From NCBI GenBank assembly GCA_027578815.1, contig JANBTH010000566.1, forward strand, positions 1 to 14,765: 14,765 nucleotides of DNA, given 5' to 3'. The position numbers and the translations under genes were made by a program. Numbering within the stretch: position 1 is the stretch's first letter; the number at the start of each line of letters is the position of its first letter. This stretch comes from Coemansia sp. RSA 1804 (lineage: Eukaryota; Kickxellomycota; Kickxellomycetes; Kickxellales; Kickxellaceae). Below are positions 1 through 6,825 of this stretch, piece by piece. Under the pieces are notes generated by a model, which was given only the letters and a program-made list of their open reading frames with translations, was not told where the DNA came from and made no database searches.

Positions 1-434
1 GTCAACCGATAAAGCATCATCCGTCCCTACTATATACAGTCTTTCGCTATATCGGCTAAAGTCCACGCCATGCAACAGTCGTGCCATTTCTGCCGTGTGT
101 CCTCCTACACGGATTGAGTTTCAAAAGAAGAGAGCCACGCTTTGCTTAACAAGCACTATGCGTGTTGGTTAGTTATTGGATTTAGAATCTCCCACATGAG
201 AACCAGAGACATATGTTCCCATCATTACCAATGCTTCGGCTAGCCCCCTGACTTACCAGAGCCCATCACGACACATAGTATCTTTGGATCAGTATTGTTA
301 GCGGCCGACTTGCCCTTTTTCTTCGCGCTGGCGGCCCTTCGTGCCGAGAGAACTCCAGGAAGCACCAAATACAAGCGTAGTGCCAATAGCACGCATACCA
401 CAAAGACCAGTAGTACGGCTATGTTTAAAGACAT
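1..434 (-). CDS. ALG14: UDP-GlcNAc transferase subunit Alg14 (5' part, two exons, runs off the left edge)
   Basis: Alg14 is the ER membrane anchor of the Alg13/Alg14 enzyme, which adds the second GlcNAc to the dolichol-linked N-glycan precursor on the cytosolic face. Exon 1 is 434-257 and starts at ATG 434-432; a GTG nine bases further upstream is not a plausible eukaryotic start. It encodes an N-terminal membrane helix (about residues 3-25), a basic linker and then ILCVVMGSG. A GTAAGT donor (256-251), a branch site ACTAAC (complement of 168-173) and a TAG acceptor (107-105) define a 152-nt intron, 256-105. Splicing joins codon G|GA and yields GSGGHTAEMARLLHG, the conserved Alg14 glycine-rich loop. 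Exon 2 (104-1) continues with ERLYIVGTDDALS and is cut by the window edge. An unspliced reading would wrongly end in GKSGG. The gene is divergent from the PTPA gene. Confidence 0.9.
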
Positions 435-1135
435 GTTTAGCACACATGCAATAGCGGATGATCTGAATATGTAGCCAGTAATTTGAAAAAGAACAACAAA
501 TGCATATGAATAAAGAGAAGTAAAGGAAGAGAAATGGCGACGACCAGAAATATTTTGTCAGTTATATTATCGCTTATTTTATACCCCCACGTGTATGCAG
601 TAAACATTTTGGGAAAGCATTTGACACTCAGCTCGCTGCTCTCATTTGTTTAAATAGTAACGACAATGCGCAAAAAAAGGTAGAGTACGTGTAACAGAAA
701 GAGACAACAATAGTCACGGTCTAGTACCCATGAACGAGACTTTGTAGCATCTAGCAGCAATTGATACGTGGCTACAGCTTCGCTAATTGTCAAAGATAGT
801 AAGATAACCGGGAGCGGCAAGTTCTGAGATATTGGCTTCCTTTAGATATTTAAGCAGCCCCCGAAATACTTACTGTGGCTTACGCGATGATGCTAGAGCG
901 TTTGGAAAAGAATATATGCGGCTAGAGCTGTAACACAGTCTCTTTTCCATGTGCACGATCCCACAACAAGCAGCCAAAGGCCGCCTGCCATATTAATCTC
1001 CACATTGGCTGATTATCCGCTTGGAATTAGTAATCCTTGGTCTGTTTTCCTCTCGTTCGACTTGCTGTAACCTGTATACATACATTCTATTCTCTGGTTA
1101 AAGAGACATTGAGCACATTATAGTTTAAAGGCGAA
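435..1135. promoter_or_regulatory. Divergent intergenic region between ALG14 and the PTPA gene
   Basis: These 701 bases separate two divergently transcribed start codons, so they must hold both promoters. The stretch is AT-rich and has no convincing open frame. It carries one palindromic E-box core, CACGTG, at 588-593. In fungi this hexamer is bound by bHLH factors of the Cbf1/Pho4 type; that it acts here is inference. The PTPA start has purines at -3 and +4 (GAAATGG), and the ALG14 start has A at -3. Confidence 0.6.
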
Positions 1136-2224
1136 ATGGTTCCTTCACGCCAAATACTCACCCCAGAGGATCTGGCGCGCTTCAAAGAATCCGATATATG
1201 CAAGGAGCTCATGGATTTTATTAACGCGCTCAACGACTCGATCATAGGAATCAAAACAAAGGATGAGATTGAGGACAGCAGCGTCATCCAGAAGCTGCTA
1301 GGCTTTTTGGAAAACGTTCAAATGACTAACAAGGACATAAAGCCGCTTGATACAAAAAGTAGATTTGGCAACCCAGCCTATCGCGACTTTTACAAAAAGT
1401 GCCAGGAGATGATTCCCGTGTGGCTGGCCGATATTGTGCCTGCGGATAACATGGAGGAGGTCTCAAAGTATGTGCAAGAAAGCTTTGGAAATGGCCGCCG
1501 TATAGACTACGGCACGGGCCACGAGCTGAACTTTATTGCGTTTCTCTTGTGTCTGTTCAAGCTGGACATTGTTAAAAAGACCGACCTCAGAGCCCTTGTC
1601 ATCCACGTATTCTACAAGTACATTGAAGCGATGCGCGGATTGCAGATGAGCTATTGGCTGGAACCTGCTGGTTCGCATGGCGTGTGGGGACTGGATGACT
1701 ACCACTTTCTGCCGTTTTTGTTTGGAGCCGGCCAGCTGCGCACGCACAAGTACCTGCGTCCCAAGTCGATCCACAACCCGGAAATCCTCGATGAGTTCTC
1801 AACGGACTACATGTACTTTGAGTGCGTGCGCTTTGTAAATAGCATCAAGACCGGATCCATCCGCTGGCACTCGCCCATGATTGACGACATCAGCGGTGCA
1901 AAGTCCTGGGAAAAGGTCAACATTGGGCTGATCAAAATGTTTGAAGCCGAGGTCATTGGAAAGCTGCCAATCATGCAGCACTTTATGTTTGGATCGATTC
2001 TGTCCTTTGCTGGCGGAAGCATGTCTGGCGAACTGGCAAAGGAGGCGGAGCACGAAGACCACGACGGGTGCGCTCATCCACACATCTACGCGTTTGGCCA
2101 GGAATTCCCCGACTGCTGCGGAATCAAGGTTCCATCGGCTATTGCTGCTGCTCAGGCAGCCAGAGAAAACAGCGCCTCGGGCGACTCGCGCAAGACGTTT
2201 GCCCGCCCGATTCCATTTGACTAG
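1136..2224 (+). CDS. PTPA: Serine/threonine protein phosphatase 2A activator (PTPA/Rrd type), peptidyl-prolyl isomerase
   Basis: This is a 362-aa single-exon PTPA-family protein. Family members bind PP2A catalytic subunits (and relatives such as Sit4 in yeast), help load the active-site metals and show prolyl isomerase activity. Signatures visible in order are: YGTGHELNF at residues 125-133; SYWLEPAGSHGVWGLDDYHFLPF at about 172-194, the most conserved block; and LPIMQHFMFGSIL at about 277-289, which closes the core. A tail of about 70 residues follows, with an Asp/His/Cys-rich piece (HEDHDGCAHPH, about 306-316) and then DCCGIKVPSAIAAAQ, a tail I associate with filamentous-fungal PTPA proteins. 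Length matches yeast Rrd2 better than Rrd1, but I cannot assign the paralogue. The start lies in a good context (GAAATGG). The gene converges on the E2 gene with 272 bases between stop codons. Confidence 0.95.
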   Translation: MVPSRQILTPEDLARFKESDICKELMDFINALNDSIIGIKTKDEIEDSSVIQKLLGFLENVQMTNKDIKPLDTKSRFGNPAYRDFYKKCQEMIPVWLADIVPADNMEEVSKYVQESFGNGRRIDYGTGHELNFIAFLLCLFKLDIVKKTDLRALVIHVFYKYIEAMRGLQMSYWLEPAGSHGVWGLDDYHFLPFLFGAGQLRTHKYLRPKSIHNPEILDEFSTDYMYFECVRFVNSIKTGSIRWHSPMIDDISGAKSWEKVNIGLIKMFEAEVIGKLPIMQHFMFGSILSFAGGSMSGELAKEAEHEDHDGCAHPHIYAFGQEFPDCCGIKVPSAIAAAQAARENSASGDSRKTFARPIPFD

Positions 2225-2496
2225 CCTTGAATTGTCAGCAACAAAACACTATGTGGCAGTGGGTGCCAGCTTCTTTTAGTGGGTTAGTTTTGCTTGTTTA
2301 TTTTTACGGGGAAAAGCTGGTGCATACACATAAAAGCACAGGGCCCATTTGCTATGCGCTGAATATAATACGCATAACAGATGATAAAGTAGAAAAGGAT
2401 TGATCTGGGCAAGAAAGGTAGCTTACACGAAAAACACACGCGCGTTTGTTTGCGTGAAAGCGTTTTATAGTAATGAAAATGGGTTGGTAAGAGTAA

Positions 2497-3330
2497 CTAG
2501 CAGCATGCATAGCGCTTGGTCCACTGCTTGGCAACCTTGTCGTGTTCGGCACGGTCGTTGAGCAACTGCTGCGCAATGCTATGGACAAGGGGGTCGTGTG
2601 GATTCGGGTCTGTAAGAAGCGAGCAGATTGACAAAAGAACCTTGGATATCGTCAACGCAGGCGACCAGTTGTCCTTGAGAATGTCAAGGCAGATTTGGCC
2701 CTGGCTGTTGATGTTGCAGTGATAGATACGCGTGCGGAAGATGATCTTTGGGGGCTTGAACGGATACTCTTGCGGAAAGTGGATGTCCAGGAAAAACACA
2801 CCGCCTCCATAAGGCGAGTCTGTCGGGCCCACGATCGTTGACACCCACTCGTAGAGATTGTCTCCTTTGGGTCCAGCGCTGCAGTTGCTTGGCGGATCCA
2901 GACTGATTTCCGCCAGCTCCTTCTGGATTCTTTTGGCACTGCTGCTCAGCGTACTTGCTGTGCTTCCAGCTTTCTTTTTCTGCTTAGTAGCTGCAACCGG
3001 CGGCTTTGGTGTTGACACTGACGGCGCTGACGATGAGGCTCCCGGCAGCGAGGTGTTTGCATCTGTATTTTGCGATGCATCTGCAGCATCAGAGCCCGTC
3101 TGCTGAGCTCCGGTTGGCTCTGAAGAACCCGCTTGGCGCGTTTCCGCAGCCCCGTCTGCGTCATTGGCACTGCTGCCAGCACTGGCTGTCTCAGTGCTGG
3201 CTGTATGCTGCTGATCAGCAGCGGGAGAGGATACAGCCAACAAAGAAGATGCGGAATCAGGAACAGCGACTACCGCCGCGGATGGTGCGCCAGAGCTGCT
3301 TGAGGAATGCACATTTTCGGAGGTGGACAT
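2497..3330 (-). CDS. UBE2E: Class III ubiquitin-conjugating enzyme E2, UBE2E-like, with a 130-residue N-terminal extension
   Basis: This 277-aa E2 accepts ubiquitin from E1 on a catalytic cysteine and passes it on with a partner E3. Residues 1-130 are a low-complexity Ser/Ala/Thr/Asp extension ending in a basic KQKKK patch. Residues 131-277 are a complete UBC fold: SAKRIQKELAEI, then PKGDNLYEW, the YPFKPPKI loop, RIYHCNINSQG and active-site Cys214 in GQICLDILKDNWSPAL. The HCN in place of the usual HPN triad is normal for the UBE2E/UbcH6 group, as is SICSLLTDPNP. N-terminal extension plus core is the class III layout. The protein ends KRYACC, where human UBE2E1 ends KRYAT; the terminal Cys pair is unusual. 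The ATG at 3330 has G at -3. Gamma-SNAP lies upstream on the same strand, 406 bases away, so the two are probably transcribed separately. Confidence 0.93.
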   Translation of the reverse strand: MSTSENVHSSSSSGAPSAAVVAVPDSASSLLAVSSPAADQQHTASTETASAGSSANDADGAAETRQAGSSEPTGAQQTGSDAADASQNTDANTSLPGASSSAPSVSTPKPPVAATKQKKKAGSTASTLSSSAKRIQKELAEISLDPPSNCSAGPKGDNLYEWVSTIVGPTDSPYGGGVFFLDIHFPQEYPFKPPKIIFRTRIYHCNINSQGQICLDILKDNWSPALTISKVLLSICSLLTDPNPHDPLVHSIAQQLLNDRAEHDKVAKQWTKRYACC

Positions 3331-3736
3331 TACCGCTGGTGAATGCAGAAGTTTGGTTACTGCAAAAATAGGAAAAGGAAAAGCTGGATACAGTGAAGGA
3401 GGCTATACAGAAAAAATGGAAGACACCAGCAAGAAAAAAAGACAAGCAGCTCGGAGCTTCTAGGCGTTACTAGTCAAGATGGAAAAGGCAAGCAGGCCTA
3501 GTTATAATAATGGTCAAAAAAGTTTGCTAACTATTGCAACAAGCGAAGAAAAGAAAAAGAAAAGAAAAGAAAAAAAGTCAAAGTTATAAAGCTTGCGGCG
3601 ACTCAAGGAAGAAATGAAAAAAAGACATCAGAAAAAGTGCCCACAAATCTGCTACAATAAAAATAACCCAATCAAGGTTGCACTCACGTGATTTGTTACT
3701 TCCACAATTGGCAGACATTAAAGGCAAGGCGCAGAG
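3331..3736. promoter_or_regulatory. Presumed E2 promoter region with purine tract and E-box
   Basis: These 406 bases lie between the E2 start and the gamma-SNAP stop and hold no supportable gene. Two elements stand out. A pure A/G tract of 33 bases (3545-3577, built of GAAAA units) resembles the poly(dA:dT)/GA stretches that keep fungal promoters nucleosome-poor. A TCACGTGA palindrome at 3684-3691 contains the E-box CACGTG. The functional roles are inferred from position and sequence only. Confidence 0.5.
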
Positions 3737-4738
3737 CTAAAGCAAGTCGTCATCGTCGTCTACCGGCGGAGCAGGCGGAGCAGGCGGAGCAGGCGGAGCA
3801 GCACTGTTGGCAGGCGCACTTGCACCGTTGCTCTGAGATACGGCGGACGGCGCTGGCGTTGTATGGTGGCCACTCGCATGTGCAGAGCTTGAAGCAACCC
3901 CTCCTCCAGGAACACGGAACCGCGTTGCAAGACGAGAGATTGAGCTGTCGAGAAAAGATACCTTTTGCGAGAGTGCAAGCTGCGTGAGCCTCTGCTGGTC
4001 GCCATCGGTATATGCTTGCAGCATCTGGTCGGCTAGAGCAAACTCGTCAGAGTGCAAAAGCGATACGCTCTGTCCGAATTCGTCCATCTTCTTGTTTGCT
4101 GCCACATTGTCACCAAAGGCAAGGAGAAGCACGATTACAGCTAAACAGCACTTGCTGCCTTCATAGCGGTTGTTGGTCTGGTCACAAACAGAGTATAAGC
4201 GCATCTGCACGTCCGCTGCTTCCAAGAGACGGTTCTTTTCAATAAGGTATGTTGTCAGCTTCCTAAATGTCCCCATGCTGAGCCGCAAACGATCTTCGGT
4301 CTCGTATATGCCAAGAGCAGAATCGTATAGCTGGATGACCTGGTCTGTGTCGACATCTTCGCATATTTTTGCTGCCTTCTCGAGCATCTCGGCAGCTCTA
4401 TCTGGCGACGATCCCTGTGACCGGAACATGTCGCTGGACTTGCAGTAGTACGTGACTGCTTTGGAATGGTCTTTCAGCTGCTTCTCGGCAATTATTGCCG
4501 CGTTCTCGTATCCCTTTGCGGCAAGATACAGGGCATTTATTTTTGTGAATGCGTCGCTGGCCTTTGCGTGGCAGTCGATGGCTTCCTCAAAATGCAGTGC
4601 TGTTTTGTACGATACTGCCGCTTTGTCCCAGTATTGCGCGGCAGCGTCCCATTCGGGCTTTGAAAACCAGCTGCTCTTGGATGCCTTTTGCGCGTCCTTC
4701 ACATACGCGTGCGCAAGCTTTAGGCTTCCCGACTCCAT
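3737..4738 (-). CDS. NAPG: Gamma-soluble NSF attachment protein (gamma-SNAP)
   Basis: This 333-aa protein belongs to the SNAP family, TPR-like helical adaptors that bring the ATPase NSF/Sec18 onto SNARE complexes for disassembly after fusion. It matches gamma- rather than alpha-SNAP (Sec17). Shared features are the PEWDAAAQYWDKAAVSYKTA helix pair (about 28-47), DRAAEMLEKAAKICEDVD (about 113-130) followed by a QLYDSALGIYETEDRLR stretch, and the VPGGG motif (276-280) after the last helix. A linker of Ser/His/Pro/Ala and (PPA) repeats then leads to a terminal acidic DDDDDLL. In alpha-SNAP an acidic tail with a penultimate leucine stimulates NSF; the same end here suggests a retained function. 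The start ATG has A at -3 and G at +4. Saccharomyces cerevisiae has no gamma-SNAP. The three-exon small gene lies 137 bases upstream on the same strand. Confidence 0.9.
   Translation of the reverse strand: MESGSLKLAHAYVKDAQKASKSSWFSKPEWDAAAQYWDKAAVSYKTALHFEEAIDCHAKASDAFTKINALYLAAKGYENAAIIAEKQLKDHSKAVTYYCKSSDMFRSQGSSPDRAAEMLEKAAKICEDVDTDQVIQLYDSALGIYETEDRLRLSMGTFRKLTTYLIEKNRLLEAADVQMRLYSVCDQTNNRYEGSKCCLAVIVLLLAFGDNVAANKKMDEFGQSVSLLHSDEFALADQMLQAYTDGDQQRLTQLALSQKVSFLDSSISRLATRFRVPGGGVASSSAHASGHHTTPAPSAVSQSNGASAPANSAAPPAPPAPPAPPVDDDDDLL
3765..3800. repeat. 9-bp tandem repeat, four perfect copies, inside the gamma-SNAP C-terminus
   Basis: GGCGGAGCA is repeated four times without mismatch. On the coding strand it gives the (PPA) repeat just before the acidic tail. 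It is in-frame, so slippage would change only linker length. Confidence 0.95.
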
Positions 4739-4875
4739 GATTTGGCGTTTAAAACCTGTGGAACCAGTGAAGAACGGATAAATGAATGAAGGCTAGGTAA
4801 ATTTGGATGGATAAACTGTATAGGAATGCCTTTAATTTGACTATAGACGATTAGCAAGAAAGAAATAAAACGCAG

Positions 4876-5213
4876 CTATACGCGCACCTGCCCATCCATC
4901 TTTTTTAGAATGGTGTAAAGGCGGATAGCCACTTCTCCAATAATCAGCAGGGAAAGCTGTTTGTGCTGCAAAGAAAATGTTCTAATTTAGTTGACACATA
5001 CGTCACCATCTGCAGTATCTCGAGGAAGCCTTTGGCTGCCAAGGCCATTGTTGTCTGGGATACCAGCCAGAAATGTTGAAGCCCTCTTAATCAACTGCTG
5101 TTCACTACAAACAGCAAGACTTTAGGTTATATGACCAAATACATGGAGAGAATTAGCTGTGGCTGCAGAGCAAGTGAAGACTTGATACTTGTCGAATTCT
5201 TCCGAGCAGACAT
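4876..5213 (-). CDS. Small unrecognised protein (87 aa) in three exons with 36- and 38-nt introns
   Basis: Exon 1 is 5213-5143, starting at ATG 5213 with A at -3. The first intron is 5142-5105 (38 nt, GTATTT donor, CTGTTTGTAG acceptor). Exon 2 is 5104-5002. The second intron is 5001-4966 (36 nt, GTATGT donor, AACTAAAT branch-like element, TTTCTTTGCAG acceptor). Exon 3 is 4965-4876 and ends in TAG. All phases agree and give 87 residues: a basic Ser-rich start (MSARKNSTSIKSS), a helical piece (EQQLIKRASTFLAGI), a Gly/Asp/Arg linker and a C-terminal amphipathic helix (HKQLSLLIIGEVAIRLYTIL, then KKMDGQVRV). Size and two-helix layout would suit a small subunit of a complex, but I recognise no family. 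Exon 3 and its two flanking signals are the best supported part; the first intron has a weaker donor. It lies just upstream of gamma-SNAP on the same strand. Confidence 0.55.
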
Positions 5214-5388
5214 TATATTAATGATGGTTATAAACTGCTCTGTGGATCAAGCAAACCAAGTATTTAATGACTTGAAGTCAACCAAATCACTTCTCGGTTT
5301 TGAATATAAAATAAAAGCATGCAACCACACATTGAATAGCATAATGAGTAATCACCAGCTCAACATGTGCACGCGTGTTTTGGAATAA
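5131..5388 (+). other. Plus-strand 85-codon open frame with weak PPR-like character, possible relic
   Basis: This frame is open for 85 codons from ATG to TAA in AT-rich sequence. Its second half has a faint pentatricopeptide-like rhythm (DQANQVFNDLK followed by CNHTLNSIMS), but spacing between the helices is about four residues too long and there is only one unit. It overlaps the first exon of the minus-strand small gene (5143-5213). It could be chance, a gene relic or a short exon; I would not annotate it as a protein. Confidence 0.15.
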
Positions 5389-6056
5389 GTATAATGTGCA
5401 AAGCCGATTAATGCTGTCATCGCTTTTATGACGGTCAAAACAGCGCTCTTTGCCCCGTTAGAATCAATCAAGGCCTTCCGTCCAAGCAAACAAGAGATTG
5501 GTACTGGAATCTAGGGTATATTGCAATATCTCTGGAGAAGGCTAGTCAAAGGCTAGCATTAGTTAATTTCCGACATGTAAAACATTTGTGGAGAGCACCT
5601 ATCAAGAAAAACAAAACAATATAACATATGCGGGGTTAGTACATGGCAAAACAATAGTTTTTAAGAGGTAGTTTACACATTTCTCATACCTCGCTATTGG
5701 AAACCTTGATTCCCCACATCTATCCACTACAGCCCACTTGTACCCAATATATGGTGTAAAACATGCATATTGTTTGCTCCAAACAACACTGTAGTCTAGC
5801 TAGCACTACATTGTAATGTAATTCCAGTACATGCAATATGTTAAACACTTGTATTTTGGAGAAAACGGGTGCAGCTTGAACAAGGAGCGGATTAAACGCA
5901 GAGCAGATTAGTATAAATAACAGACTAATGAACACGGCGCTTCTGGTTGATATGCGAAAAAGCAAATTCTCATTTGAAACTCCCTGCTCAATCCATATTG
6001 CATACACACTTCTTTCGCATTTTCTAATTATTTGCACTTGCATTATAATATAGATC
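5214..6056. other. AT-rich intergenic region upstream of the GPI-protein gene
   Basis: Apart from the weak PPR-like frame at its left end, these 843 bases hold nothing I can support. A minus-strand frame of about 110 codons (6058-5720) lacks an ATG in a sensible context and has no recognisable domain or codon bias. The stretch should contain the promoters of the small minus-strand gene and of the plus-strand gene starting at 6057. Confidence 0.5.
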
Positions 6057-6446
6057 ATGAAGACGTCTCAATTCATTATTGCCGTGTCGGCTGTCCTGGT
6101 TGCTGTTGCTTCTGCTGAGGGCGTTGACAAGAAGGAAGGCATTGCCTCTGCATCCCAGCAGACCAACGGTGCTGCCGGTCAATCTAACGGCGCCAAACCG
6201 GCCGATGCCACTTCGGCCAATGGGCCAAAGAATATCAAGGCCAACGCTAAGGGCCCAGCCGACAAAAAGCCGCAGGCCACCGGCAGCCCTACCAAGCTCC
6301 AGCATCAGCAGCAGGGCAAGGAGAAGGACAGGAGGAACGCCAAGGAGTCCATGAGTGCCGCGCCTGACTCTGGCGCCGCAACGCTTCAGCTGGGTGCATC
6401 TGCAGCCCTTGCCGGTGCCGCTGCCATCCTTGGCACATTCTTCTAA
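6057..6446 (+). CDS. Small secreted, probably GPI-anchored Ala/Lys/Gln-rich protein
   Basis: This is a 129-aa single-exon protein. Residues 1-20 form a classic signal peptide (MKTSQFIIAVSAVLVAVASA) with an ASA|E cleavage site. Residues 21-104 are hydrophilic and low-complexity, rich in Ala, Gly, Lys, Gln, Asn and Pro, without cysteines, so probably disordered. A small-residue stretch (about 102-107, APDSGA) is followed by an uninterrupted hydrophobic tail (108-129) that ends the protein in GTFF. This is the layout of a GPI-attachment signal. The mature product would be a short surface peptide of about 85 residues on the plasma membrane or wall. No family is recognised. The ATG has A at -3. 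GC content and codon choice suggest a well-expressed gene compared with the AT-rich flanks. Confidence 0.8.
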   Translation: MKTSQFIIAVSAVLVAVASAEGVDKKEGIASASQQTNGAAGQSNGAKPADATSANGPKNIKANAKGPADKKPQATGSPTKLQHQQQGKEKDRRNAKESMSAAPDSGAATLQLGASAALAGAAAILGTFF

Positions 6447-6825
6447 AGCAAACACGACAATAACAATATATCATTGCTATGAGTTACTTTTTTGACTATC
6501 TGTTTTAAACAAGCCTGAATGTTTCAACTATCCTCATCTTCCACGTGTTAGAAGAAAGACCTTTAAATGCCACATACATGCCATGCACATCTCGATATAT
6601 TGTGAAAGCATATTCTAGCAGTTGCTGTAATCTGCCAACGTAAACAAAAATAATTTTTGCGTCAACCACTATAGTGAGTGTTTTACTTTTCTGATCGAAA
6701 ATGTAAACAACGTTGTTGATGTTGTTAAAAAAATGGAGGGGAAAAAGGCTGCCCTTTGAACCAGGTTTTGTTTACTTTTATCTCTATTTAATTCTCTTTA
6801 TTGACTGTTGTATTTTACAAAGAAA
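6447..6825. promoter_or_regulatory. Intergenic region before the 644-aa gene
   Basis: These 379 bases separate two co-oriented genes. They are AT-rich, without a supportable coding frame, and should hold the 3' end of the GPI-protein gene and the promoter of the next. One CACGTG E-box core sits at 6542-6547. Confidence 0.45.

Noticed and set aside
5720..6058. Minus-strand 112-codon frame with a hydrophobic segment
   Set aside because: It sits in AT-rich promoter sequence, its codon use looks random and I see no homology or splice signals.
6808..6825. Upstream TTG start for the 644-aa protein
   Set aside because: TTG is not a credible nuclear eukaryotic start; the ATG six codons later has an excellent context.
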